From NCBI RefSeq assembly GCF_958979055.1, contig NC_084893.1, forward strand, positions 29,349,987 through 29,413,986: a stretch of 64,000 nucleotides of DNA. Reading direction: 5' to 3'. The notes below the pieces were generated by a model. That model worked only from the letters and a program-made list of their open reading frames with translations, did no database searches and was not told the DNA's origin. Position numbers and translations under genes: made by a program. The first letter of the stretch is position 1. Every line of letters starts with the position of its first letter. This document shows, piece after piece, positions 34,808-45,823 of this stretch. This DNA comes from Alnus glutinosa. Lineage: Eukaryota > Streptophyta > Magnoliopsida > Fagales > Betulaceae.

Positions 34808-35405
34808 ATGACTGAAGTTACGTTCAAAAAAATCTCCATCACTTCAACCCTCAATGTTCATGAATTCAATAGCTTTTCTGAGTTAGAAAGGAAGGTTAAG
34901 GAATTGTTTTACTTCTTCGAACACCCGGATTCTCGGAACAGATACCCTAGCAATAAAAAATTGGAGAATTTCTCCATAGATATTGTATGCGTTTTTAATG
35001 GAATAAGGTATTATATTGATGGGGACCGCTTAGTTTCCTTTCCTCGTGTAAATGCTAAAGACGTTGAATGGAGGTAACAGATCAAACTTTTTTTTCTTAT
35101 GGAATTACGTACATGCATATGTATTTCTGCCATAACTTTAGCCCAGTTTTTCTTTTATGGTTTTTTAACTTGTTTTTGAAAAGAACTCACTAAATGATCG
35201 ATTTTGTATGACGGCCGATTGGGAAGAAGAATATATACAAGTACTTGTGCATCTTTGCATTTTGTTGCAGTAATTAAGGTGTCTGATCTCGATATACATA
35301 GTACAACAAATTTCTCTGCATGTTTTCACTTTTCTTCCTCTTTTCAGCGAATTCAAAGATCACCCAGTGGACTTGGAGATAAAGGAGAATTATGATGAAA
35401 AATGA
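34808..35405 (+). CDS. Small acidic-tailed protein of unrecognised family (107 aa)
   Basis: Two exons, 34808-35073 and 35348-35405 (GTAACA ... TTTCAG, phase 2), give 107 aa. The frame is open upstream to 34574, but the TATA box at 34691-34702 places transcription start near 34730, so the ATG at 34808 is preferred. The protein starts MTEVTFKKISI, has a helix-like SFSELERKVKELFYFF segment, an RNRYPSNKK loop, a VCVFNGIRYYIDGDRL segment, and a charged tail (LEIKENYDEK) from the second exon. There is no signal peptide, transmembrane segment or cysteine cluster. It is related in its N-terminal half to the minus-strand frame at 17331-17492 and in plan to the 127-aa gene at 26467. The function is unknown. 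Confidence 0.6.
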
Positions 35406-35982
35406 GGAGAAGAGGAATAAATACAGCACGTGATCAATTACACTCAGCTGATGACTATGTAACTAGTTTTTTATTTTTCTTTTTATTTTTTAATGAAGTA
35501 AATTAATGATCAATGCTAAAATATTAATTAAATGATTAAATTTATCATTTTTTATTTGTTTAAGCTTTTGAAATAACTTATGATTTCCCATGATATCATT
35601 GTCTGCTAAGTATGGGATATGTTGTCTTTGTGTTTCTCAATTTGTAAATAAAGAGATCGGTATTTCTAATATAACAAAATTAAGATAGGTATTTTAATTT
35701 AAATATATGACATGTTTTCGTGATGTCTAACCTATTCATAATATCCCCACTAGACTCTAATTTCACACAAGCACATATAAGTTTAAACGACGTAACAACG
35801 TATTCATAATGTGGCAACACAAATATCATTAAACATTATATATAAAATGACTAATTTCTATTTCACTTAAAACAAACCACATAATGTTCTAAGCTGTTAA
35901 GTACGATTGCTCTCTCATTAATATAAAACGTGGCCATCCAATCATTAGTAATGAATATATCGGAGCCAGTTTTATGCAGTAA
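35406..35982. other. Intergenic DNA with short repeat remnants
   Basis: No gene recognised. Near 35520-35570 is a segment (TTAATTAAATGATTAAATTTATC ... GTTTAAGCTTTTG) resembling the LTR-associated stretch at about 12100-12150. From about 35890 the sequence is again collinear with the F-box blocks (ATTGCTCTCTCATTA, AGCCAGTT), so a partial third unit starts here. Confidence 0.4.
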
Positions 35983-36270
35983 TATTATTAAAAAACTTGG
36001 TATTTAACCACATGCAATTAGCCACGTGGATGAGGCTCATCCACGTTGCTAACTGCTAGTCATGTGTAGTTAGCCACGTGAGTCTCGCGTAGTTAATCCG
36101 GTTGTTGCTAAATGTCACTTAGCAACGTGTATTTTTATACATGTAGTTCCTTAGCCACATGGCTTTTAGCCACGTGCCACTCACATGTGGCTATATGCAT
36201 TTTATTTTTGAAAAAAAAAAATAGACAATTTTAGCCACGTGGAACTAATCCACGTTCCTAACCAATACTG

Positions 36271-36310
<40 letters not shown>

Positions 36311-37349
36311 CTTATTTTCTTTTTTTTTTTGGCCAGTATTTCTTTCTAGCCCTCGCCGGAAACTTCCTTTTTTTTTTTTTTTTCCCCTCGTCAGAAACTT
36401 CTGCAAAGTCGGCAAAATCTTCACCTTCCTTCCCCAATGAAATCCAATCCAGAAAATCCCCCAAAAATCCTCCGTCGACCGCATTACCAAAAAATCACCA
36501 ACAATCACAAAAAATAATCAAAAATCAACAACAAAAACCAAAAATCACCACGTCGTCGTTCCTGTTTTACCGGTGAAGATGCATGTTTACCGGAGACGTA
36601 GTGAAATGAAACTACAAAAAAAAAAGAAAAAGAAAAAGAACCAAAAGAAACCCAAAAAACGCTCGAAAAACACCCCCTTGGCTTCACCGGCGTTGGACCG
36701 TGACCCTCCAGACTCCGGCACTGTCGTCAACCACGACTCTCTCTCAGAATCGCTCCAGTTCTCTCTCTCTCGCTCTCTCAGTCTCCCTCTTCCATCTCCC
36801 TGTCTGTGTGAAAAAAAGAAAAAAAAAAAAAAAAAAAAAAAAGAAGAAGAAAAAAAAAGAAAAAAAAAAGAAGAAGATGAAAATGAAAAGAAAAGTTAAA
36901 GGGGGCTGGGAAAAAAGAAGGAGGCAATGAAAAGTTAAAGGGATGGGGAGAAATTTGAAATGGATTGGAGGGAAGTAATTACCCACGTGGTTTATGTGCC
37001 ACATGGCCAATTGGCGACGTGGCCAATAAACCACGTGGCTAAAATTTTAAACCTAAAAAAAAAATTCAGAAAAAATTTTAATTTTTGAAAAAAAAAAAAA
37101 ATGAATATTTTAGCCACGTGGCTTATGTGCCACGAGGCTAATTGGCGACGTGTAAATTATACACGTGGCTAATTGGCGATGTGACAAAAATACACGTGGC
37201 TAATTACCAACGCAAAACATTTCGCTACGTGGTGGATTACTCACATAGCAAAATCGTCATGTGGATAATCACCACGTCGTGAAATCGCCACTTGGCTACA
37301 GTACCGGGTACTGTAACCACGTGACTAAAAACCAAGTTTTTTTGTAGTA
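35983..37349. mobile_element. CACTA-like non-autonomous transposon with G-box arrays
   Basis: The right end reads ACTTGG-type sequence in inverted form, CCAAGTTTTTTTGTAGTA (37332-37349). Its complement TACTACAAAAAAACTTGG matches the left end TATTATTAAAAAACTTGG (35983-36000), and similarity extends to about 29 bp. Ends of the form (C/T)ACTACAAAAAAAC are characteristic of CACTA elements. Both subterminal regions carry many GCCACGTGG or GCGACGTGG words, as expected of transposase-binding arrays. The flank GCAGTAA ... AATGGTTTCC corresponds to the unoccupied GCAGTAATACTAATGGTTTCC at 25796-25816, so the edges are good to a few bases. The core has no open frame of note. It includes A-rich tracts (36290-36310, 36810-36870) and, on the minus strand, a TC-rich leader-like stretch (36715-36800). 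Confidence 0.65.
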
Positions 37350-37958
37350 AATGGTTTCCCGTGATAACAATATTATATAAGCTCGTGTCAAATGAATCTA
37401 CAAAATACTTGGCATTCACCATCAGTTATACGTAGAGAAAAAGGAAGGAAGAGAGTGTTAGATGTCTCAAAGGGGATGGAAATTGGAAAGAAAAAGAAAA
37501 AGCCATTAATTTTGTGGTAGAAAATGGAAATGTTGTTATAGCTTTAACCATATATGCATAATCCTCTTTAATTCAAGCTTGTTTCATAATCCTCGCTACG
37601 TGGTGGATTACTCACATAGCAAAATCGTCATGTGGATAATCACCACGTCGTGAAATCGCCACTTGGCTACAGTACCGGGTACTGTAACCACGTGACTAAA
37701 AACCAAGTTTTTTTGTAGTAAATGGTTTCCCGTGATAACAATATTATATAAGCTCGTGTCAAATGAATCTACAAAATACTTGGCATTCACCATCAGTTAT
37801 ACGTAGAGAAAAAGGAAGGAAGAGAGTGTTAGATGTCTCAAAGGGGATGGAAATTGGAAAGAAAAAGAAAAAGCCATTAATTTTGTGGTAGAAAATGGAA
37901 ATGTTGTTATAGCTTTAACCATATATGCATAATCCTCTTTAATTCAAGCTTGTTTCAT
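37222..37958. repeat. Recent 366-bp tandem duplication
   Basis: 37222-37587 and 37593-37958 appear identical, at an offset of 371 bp, with AATCC as filler between them. The unit runs from the last 128 bp of the CACTA-like element into the flanking F-box-block sequence, so the duplication happened after the insertion. A diverged third relative lies at 53550-53957. Confidence 0.9.
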
Positions 37959-38344
37959 CTGATCCCTTGATGATCAAGCGAATTCTCTTCTCATATTTAA
38001 CCGCGCATGTATTAAGGCATTCTCTTCACATCAATCTATATCAACGACGTCGATACTGTCATCACTGATAACTTCTATTAACAAAGCATGCAATTACAAC
38101 AACTTATTAAGGACGTCGATTTTTATATTTTTAATGGCAACGTACTGTGTTTAAGGTGCATGTCATCGATCGTTTCTCTTTATACATTATTTGGGCATAT
38201 ATAATTAATATATATCTTTGGTAGAACTTTGATTTCTCAAATAAGAAAACAAAAGCAGCTGATTAAAATTCACATGAGGTACTTACAAGCAAAAAAAATA
38301 AAAAAAATCACATGAGGTACTTACAAGCCAAAAAAAAAAAGTCT

Positions 38345-38857
38345 AAGGTGCTGAAATTGGCTGTGGAAGCCGAAAAGGGCAAGCTTTCGATGTCAGAAAA
38401 AGTCGATGGCGGTATTGAAAATGTGAGCTTTGAATCGAATCCTGATGTGGGTGTTGAAGAAAACCCGTTGGGGATATCGGATTTGGTGTCCAATCGATGG
38501 CAGTGATGAAAATGGGAACTTTCGGTCGAATTCTGAGGCGAGCGTTGAAGAAAGCCCGGTTCAGAGTTCGAATTCAGGTGCTTTGGGGAGTAGGGGGTGA
38601 GAATTAAGGAGAAATTGGAGAGAGAGCTTAGTCTTGTAGAATTGGAAGTGGAAGATATCTCTTATCAGCATGCGGGGCACGCAGGCGCTGGAGGAAGTGA
38701 TGGGGAGACGCATTTCAACGTGAAAGTTGTGTCTAAGGAGTTTGAAGGGAAGAGTTCGGTTAAGAGGCATAGGCTTGTTTATGGTTTGTTGCAAGAGGAA
38801 TTGCAGAGTGGACTACACGCATTGTCGATTGTGGCAAAGACACCATCTGAAGTTTAA
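38345..38857 (+). pseudogene. SUFE1 pseudogene (3' half only)
   Basis: The sequence matches 55345-55857, the linker plus BolA-like half of SUFE1. The whole SufE domain with its active cysteine is missing. Frameshifts lie at about 38490 (TCCAATCG for TCCAAAATCG) and about 38595 (one G lost from AGGGGGGTGAG). The join is after an A-run where about 1.0 kb (54331-55344, including the tRNA gene) is absent. It forms part of the 36.9-45.3 kb duplicate. Confidence 0.9.
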
Positions 38858-39214
38858 TGGAAGATGAACATGAAAAAGGTTCAACATTTTTCTTATTTAA
38901 TTGTAATCTCATCTCTTAGGGTGTTTAGTGAAGGTGATTACTTAAATTATAAGAAGCATTGTATTACGGATAGTAATTGAAAATATGTTGGTAAAATTTG
39001 AGAGTTTCGTGTCTTGGATCTTTATGATGCGTTTTTTAGTTGTATACATACTGGCGGATCTTTGCAATGGAATAAACACACATTTGTATGTTGTTAAGGC
39101 TCTCCATTCAAGCTTTAATCTTCTTGTCACATAATGGGAAGGCAGCGGAGTTAGAAGTAAATAAAGATTACGAAAACTCTACTATCCTACTTCCTTATGA
39201 ATTTATCTTAATTG

Positions 39215-39352
39215 GGACCTTTTTTTTTTTTTTTTTTTTTTTTTCGACGAATAAGTAATCACTATTATTAACAACTAAAACCACCATACAAACAAAGTTC
39301 CACCACAACAACCAAAACAAACAACAGCAGAAGCTGCAGTAAGTCATAAAAG
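39215..39352 (-). mobile_element. LINE 3' end (duplicate of 56205-56335)
   Basis: A T-run at 39221-39244, then CGACGAATAAGTAATCACTA and following sequence, match the 3' end of the minus-strand LINE at 56205-56960. The match breaks at about 39352, where the Copia-containing segment begins, and LINE sequence resumes at 44486. Confidence 0.7.
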
Positions 39353-39389
39353 AGAGAAAAACAGATAGTTGGTGTTTTTGGTAAAGCAC

Positions 39390-40150
39390 TCACAGGACTT
39401 GTTCCTCTGTTCTATATATAAAGATCTGATTACAAATTACATGATTAAATAAATTTAACAAGTACACGCATACGGCATGGGGAAATTGGGGATGCACAAA
39501 ACCAGATGGTTGGGACATATGCACTGTCTCATGAAGAAAACCATGTAGGAAAGCATTGCTGATGTCAACTTGCTTGATAGGCCAGCCAGAAGAGACAGCA
39601 AGGGAGAGAATAGTCTGAATGGTGATGGGCTTTATGATAGGGATGTAGGTTTCCCAAAAATCAACTCCTTCTTGTTGGTGGAAGCCCTTAGCAACAAGAC
39701 GAGCCTTGTAACAATCAATGCTGCCATCCGTCATCTGTTTGATGCGATAAACCCACTTTGATCCAACAATATTCATGGAGGAGGTGGGGGGAACAAGTGT
39801 CCAAGTGCCATTTTTTAAGAGGGCATTAAATTCTTCAGACATGGCATCACGCCATACTGCATGCTTGGCGGCAGAGGAGTAACAAGTGGGCTCAATATCA
39901 GGGAGAGGTAAGGGATATTTGGGAGTTCCATGTGGTAGAAGGGTGGGCTTGTGAATATTATTTTGAGAGCGAGTGATCATTGGGTGAGAACGGGTAGGAG
40001 GGGGCAGGAGGGTTAAGGAGAGTTGGAGACTGAGTAATAATTGGGTGTTGACAAATGAGTGGAGGAGTTGAGGAAGATATGGCAGGATCACGGGTAGTGA
40101 CAGGAAGGGGAGCTGTGTGAGGAAACATGATGATATTGGGATGAGGGGGG
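39390..40150 (-). mobile_element. Copia retrotransposon fragment (start of RT)
   Basis: On the minus strand the frame carries Copia pol landmarks: HPMITRSQ, the EPTCYSSAAKHAVWRDAMSEE region, NGTWTLVPP, GSKWVYRIKQ, DGSIDCYKARLVAKGF and QVDISNAFLHGFL. It ends in VHPQFPHAVC followed by unrelated residues, so the YVDD part of RT and RNase H are absent. Upstream frames are shifted. It is a dead, truncated fragment facing away from the other Copia copy. Confidence 0.85.
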
Positions 40151-41868
40151 TGATGTGAATTTTAATTGTACTCGCAAGTGCACGAATCTTTTGCAATAAA
40201 GGGTTTTACAAGTGCGAGGTCGATCCCACAGGGAATTGTGTTCTTGAAAAACAATTTTGTTTCTAAACTAATTAAATCTTAACCTAGTTCCAAAACAATG
40301 TTTGATTTTTTATAAAAAGAAAAACAACATAAAGTAAATAAAGTAAAATAAAACAAAAGAAAAGATACTAAGGTTTCGGAATCCACACCCACAAAATCAT
40401 AGCAACATATTCTCATGTTCATCAATACACATCCGAAGTTCTCACCATACAAATCTTATGTATGTTCTACTATGCTTCAAAAGATTATTAAATCATTCAA
40501 TGAATCCGTTCTTTGCACAAATCACAAAAGATATCCGGTATTAACCAAATCATCAAATGTATCCGTAGAACGAAACACAATGAATATCCAGCGTTTTGAT
40601 AAATAAAAACCCAAGCAATCAATTATGTGAAATTATCTCAAATCATCAAATGTATCCTTGAATCACAAAAGATATCCAATAATCATTCCACACATTGAAA
40701 AGAAGTAAAACATAGGAAAAATTAAACCAAATAAAATCGGATAGTATAAACTTACATGAAAATATTGTTGCTCTTCAATGGTAAGGCTTCATCCTCAACC
40801 TTAGTTGAAAAATTAGCTACACATGACTATTGAAAATAAAACCTAACCTAAAGAAAAACTAAACTAAAAAGAAAAGAATATTTTGGTCTCTAGCTTCTCA
40901 CTTTTTTCTCCTTTTTTGTTGAGGCTTAGAGGTCTATTTATAGGGAGAAAACAAATCCTAGAAGCCCTAGAATTCCTAGAAAAATCGGAAGTTAGTCTCC
41001 TAGTTTGAGTTGGAAACTTAAAACTCAATCCAAGAAGGAAAACGACTCCAAATCCGTCCAGATTTACGGTCTTTTATTATGGAACACTTTTGGCATAGAA
41101 GACGTCTGAATTAGGAAAATACTATTTCATAAGGATTTGTAGAAAATTGAGCTAGCTTTCCAACGCCACTTGATTCACTTCAATCGGATATTTGAGCTGA
41201 TTGTTATGGCCAAAATACTATGACATAGGCAGAATTTGAAATTTAGTCCAATCCGTTTTTTACTCCAATTAGAGAAATTCTGATTTAGTCCTCTCCTTGA
41301 TTTGGTTGAACATAACCACATCATCTAGGTCTTCTTAAAGTATGCTTTCTTTCACCATAAAGCTATTATTTTCTCTCAATGACCTGCAAAATACTAAAAC
41401 TAACAAAAAACATTAAAAAATAACAAAACTAAAGGTTTAGTAAATGCAAATTAAGGGGTCCACATATGCAATATTTGACACTCATCAAATACCCCCAAAC
41501 TTATATTTTGCTAGTCCCTTAGCAAAACAAAACAAAACATAAAATGAAAGTATGAAATATAAATCATCTTTCGTGCGAGAGACGATTGCATTTAGCATAT
41601 GCAACAAGCTTTTTAAACCCCTAGGACTCTGTAGAGGACGAGTATAGTCTCGTGAGGGTTTGCCAGGAATGATACCCACAAACATTATAAAGCATTATGT
41701 TGTTGACAAACAATGATCTCCATACAAAAACATGGTTCATATATCATGAGCAAGTTTAACAAGATGAACATCACACTCACATCATTAAGACATCAAAAAT
41801 CATTTAACTCATAGTTGGAAAATTGAGACAACTCATGTTCAAATAAGTGTAAAGTGAGATTAACAAAG
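40150..41868. mobile_element. Unclassified repetitive insert between two Copia fragments
   Basis: A noncoding stretch starts TTTTAATTGTACTCGCAAG and includes GCGAGGTCGATCCCACAGGG and, near 41488, ATACCCCCAAACTTATATTTTGC. I recall such segments as dispersed in many plant genomes, but cannot assign a class. No open frame with a recognised domain is present. It may be a nested non-autonomous LTR element. Confidence 0.35.
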
Positions 41869-44093
41869 ATTCATGAAGTTTCAATTTTTCTCAAAGCTTG
41901 TGTACCCCAAAATTTATAGGAATCTTCTCAGACCTTACACTGCCAACAAACTAGAATATAGATCCAAAGTCTGCATCTTTGTAGGATATAGCTATGCAGG
42001 CTACCGTTGCTTGGATCCTTTCATTGATAGGGTCTATCTCTCAAGGCATGTTATTTTTGATGAAAAATCATTCCTAGCCAAGGATCATGCTCATCTTCAA
42101 CTGCCAACCAAGGTCAATGTTGTGTCCGACTCCCCTTTCACAATTCTGGTAAGTACTACTTCATCTCAGTCTTCATTATTACCTGATTCTATTTTTTCTG
42201 CCACTGAACCTGTCTTGGAACCACTTGAACTTACTCCTTTTGTCTCCCCTAGCTCACCAAATCATGGCCCTACTCTTGCTCACTAGAGTGTTCCTCATTC
42301 TGCAGTCTTCCATGCACCTACTAGCCAGCCACATACAGCCTCTCCTTCACAGACCCCTACAACTCTGCCACATATTTCCTTTTCTAATGAACCAGTTCAG
42401 ACCTTACCCTTGGTAACTCCCTCAGCACCTACACACTCCATGACCACCAGATCACACACTGGCTCCTTAAAACCTAAGACGTTCCCTGATTATCATCTTT
42501 ACTATACCTCACACCATCCTCTCAAAAGTCATCTTCCCATATCCTCTATCATTGAACCAACCTGCTACTCAAAGGCTGCCATTGATCCTCGCTGGAAAAC
42601 TGCCATGAACCAAGAGTATGAGGCTTTAATTTCCAATGGGACATGGACTCTTTGTCCTAGGCCCCTCAATCATAATGTGATCAGAAATTAGTGGGTGTAT
42701 AAGATCAAACAACATTCAGATGGCACTCTTGACAGATTTAAAGCAAGATTGGTGGCAAAGGGGTTTGAGCAACGAAGTGGAATTGATTACACGGACACCT
42801 TCAGTCCTGTAATCAAGTCATCCACCATCAGAATCGTTTTAGCCTTGGCAGTGACCTTTAATTGGCCCTTGAAACAGTTGGATGTCTCCAACGCATTCCT
42901 CCATGGTTCTCTCATGGAAGAAGTGTATATGGAGCAACCACAAGGCTTCATCAACAAGGATTTCCTTGACTGTGTGTGCAAATTACATAAGTCCATCTAT
43001 GGGCTTAAACAAGCCCCAAGAGCTTGGTTTCATTGCCTCTTTACTACCTTGCTGGATCTCGGGTTTCAGGCCTCCTTAGTGGACACTTCTCTTTTCATTT
43101 TTATCTGAAATCACATTAAAGTGTTTCTCTTGATTTATGTAGATGACATAATTGTAACTGGCAATCACCAATCTGTCATTAGTTCTTTAATTACTCAATT
43201 GCAGACCAAGTTTCTCATCAAGGACTTGGGAAATCTTGCCTTCTTCCTCGGCATTCAGGTTACCCGAATAGAAAATTCTCTTCATTTGTGCCAAGCCAAG
43301 TACATCAAAGAACTACTCAATCGCACCCGCATGATAGGTGCCAAACTTGCACCTTCACCTTGTCCAGCTGGCTCAAAGCTTTCCAAACTAGATGGAGAAC
43401 CTCTCCCAGATCCAACAGAATATAGGCAGGTTGTTGGTGCATTACTCTACTGCACTTTCACTCGACCAAATCTTGCATATGCAGTGAGCCAACTATGTCA
43501 GCACATGCATGCTCCTTCCACTACACATTGGTCAGTTGTCAAGCGTGTTCTACGCTACCTTAAACACACTCTTGATCATGGTTTACAATATACCCTAGGA
43601 ACACTTCAGCTACAAGCCTTCAGTGACTCGGATTGAGCTGGGAATCCAGATGGCCGTCGCTCAACCTCTGGTTTTGGTGTCTACTTGGGCAATTGCTTGA
43701 TTTCTTGGAGTGCTAAGAAACAGGCTGTGGTGTCTTGCTCTAGCACTGAGGCCGAGTATCGTTCCATGGCCCTCATTACGGCTGAATTATTTTGGATCCG
43801 CATGCTTTTCAAGGAATTCTGCATTCCTCTTACCTCACGTCCAATCCTTTGGTGTGACAATCTCAGTGCACTTGCCCTAGCCTCCAATCCAGCCTATCAT
43901 GCCCGCACCAAACACATTGAATTCGACTACCACTTCATCCGTGAAAAGGTTCTAAATGGTGACATCTTCATCAAATTTCTCCCCACTAAAGATCAAGTGG
44001 CTGACATATTCACCAAAGGCTTATCTTCAGCTCAATTTTCTTCGCTCAAATCCAAGCTCATGGTGCTTCCTCCACCATGACCTTGCAGGGGGA
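41869..44093 (+). mobile_element. Copia retrotransposon, 5'-truncated pol pseudogene
   Basis: Order of pieces: integrase C-terminal end (RPYTANKLEYRSKVCIFVGYS, 41930-41990), a proline/serine-rich linker, RT (GTLDRFKARLVAKGFEQRSG, QLDVSNAFLHGSL, YGLKQAPRAW, the catalytic YVDD at about 43137-43148), then RNase H (NPDGRRSTSGF, SCSSTEAEYRSMA, KHIEFDYHFIREKV). In-frame stops at about 42284, 42689, 43106 and 43634 interrupt it. Gag, protease and most of integrase are missing. GCAGGGGGA just before the LTR is the polypurine tract. Confidence 0.9.
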
Positions 44094-44485
44094 TGTTAGA
44101 GTACCTCACACGACACTGCTAAAAAGAAGAAGAAAAGAGAAACTACCGAACTAGCTTCAACGGCTAGTAGCCATTACTCTACCCGGTACTGTAGAAACTG
44201 CAGTTTCTGTTTCTGTAGAATGAAGTATGACTGCCCATACTTCATATCTCTCAACTTCACCACAAGACAAGCTCTCCATACTTCCCATGCCTCTGGTCAT
44301 TCCTCCATGCTCTCCATACTGCTGATCACCTCTCCACTTTGATTACCTCAAGATTATAGGACAGTTTTTATTATTTGTTTAGTCATGTAAAGCTCTGTAT
44401 ATAAGTGTGCCTTGTAAACTATTGTAAACTAAGAAAATCATCAATACACTGTTGAGATATTCTTCAACCTTCATTACTTTCTTCA
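44094..44485 (+). mobile_element. 3' LTR of the Copia element
   Basis: The LTR starts TGTTAGAG right after the polypurine tract and ends in CTTCA. Right after it, CTTTGAAACCCCACACC resumes the LINE-derived sequence also found at 56793. A TATA-like TATATAAGTG lies at about 44397. The length of 392 bp is typical of plant Copia LTRs. No matching 5' LTR is present. Confidence 0.7.
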
Positions 44486-45270
44486 CTTTGAAACCCCACA
44501 CCAGAAGGCGATCACCAGTAGTTAACCGATTCTGCACAGCCATCCAAAGGAAAAAGGCTTGCTTCGGAATGGCATGAGGGAACCAGATTTAGTCGGGATC
44601 TTTTGGCTCAACTTTATCCCCGTTTTGCTGCTATTCACTTAATTTTGTTAGCTCTAGGTGCTGTTCTTCTAGTATTAAAGCATGTGACAACCTTGTTGAG
44701 CTTGGAAGCTCCTCTTACCAGATGACTCTATTAAATTTTAGATATCATGATTGAACCTGCTTATAAATTAGTCTAGTCGTCTGCTTTAGCCAAGCTTGGC
44801 CTCAGGTTCTTGCGTTGACCTTCCCCCATGGCAGGTAACTCTCTACAGGGATTTCTAGTATGATATCAAGAGTGCTTTCTTTGCTATTAATGCTTAGTAT
44901 AAAAGTTGGGGTCTGAACTTGTTTCATAGGACATCTTTGCCAATGACCTTAAGATTTTCCTCTGTGACTAATAAGAGGAAATAATTGGTTATATTAGATT
45001 TCGATGGATGTCAGGAATCTGTGTTTAATAAGAATGGGAATGGAAGTGGGAAATTGCAGGAGATACATATATGATGAGAGAATTAGAATTTGTAAAAGAT
45101 GGTAGTGATGGAAGAAGGAAACCTAGATAGGTGTCAGAAGGCCCAGAATAGAGTGGAAGTGGCCAGTGCCCATGAAGATGGTACCTTATGCACCAAACAT
45201 GTCGGTGGATGGGCTTGTCTTTTGGAATGGTGCCATCAAGATGATCTAAAAATCATGGCCTAATCTTTTT
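44486..45270. repeat. Duplicate of 56793-57575
   Basis: High similarity throughout, e.g. CATGTGACAACCTTGTTGAG and CAGGAGATACATATATGATG. The first 160 bp are LINE ORF2 C-terminal coding sequence on the minus strand (AIPKQAFFLWLAV-like in the other copy). The remainder has no recognised coding content. Similarity stops near 45270. Confidence 0.75.
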
Positions 45271-45645
45271 TTTAATGATATTTTGGTTGAGGTTTTATTT
45301 TGTTTCATCTTACAGACATAATGTTGTACATAATAACACATGGTGAATATAATGACAAGTTATTTAAAAATTTTAGGGTTAAATACATTTTAAGTCTTAG
45401 TTCAACAATTTTATTTTTTCTCACTTAGTTTCAATTTGTATCGCAGAAGATATCTTGCTCACGGCTAAAATTGGATATAGAATATCCGGCTAACTTCCAT
45501 CCATAAATTTAGAGAAATCTACATCAATACCCTTCAAAAATAGATACGTGCCTTTATGCCTCGTTAAATATTAAAAAAAAAAAGAAGAAGAAAGGGGGGT
45601 GGCTCCTTTGAGCAAAATGAGAGATGTAGATTTTTTCCTTCTTCC

Positions 45646-45688
<43 letters not shown>

Positions 45689-45823
45689 AAAAAAAAAGAT
45701 TTTGTAAAATTTTTTTGTCATAAAATAAATCATTATTGGATATGTAGAGTCTATGTGGGTATCTCGTATGGGCCTTACAGATTGTTGCCCAGATAATCAA
45801 CCCTAAAAAGGGGCGAATAGGGT
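45271..45823. other. Low-complexity intergenic DNA
   Basis: No gene recognised. It contains an uninterrupted T-run at about 45650-45684 followed by an A-run, which may mark a retroposon tail. Confidence 0.4.

Larger units (their letters stand above)
36930..45270 (+). repeat. Duplicate of the SUFE1 region (older copy)
   Basis: Blocks collinear with 53215-57575 are 36930-37590 (CACTA right arm), 37593-38330, 38345-39350 (SUFE1 3' half and the LINE tail) and 44486-45270. The copy has lost 54331-55344. About 460 bp (56335-56793) is replaced by 5.1 kb of Copia-rich DNA. The intact gene lies in the 54-56 kb copy. Confidence 0.8.

Noticed and set aside
36573-36930. Lys/Glu-rich open frames
   Set aside because: Produced by A-rich tracts in the core of the CACTA-like element, not by codon structure.
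37237-37793. Two identical 61-aa minus-strand frames
   Set aside because: They result from the 366-bp tandem duplication of noncoding transposon edge; a third version at 53572 is broken by the T-run.
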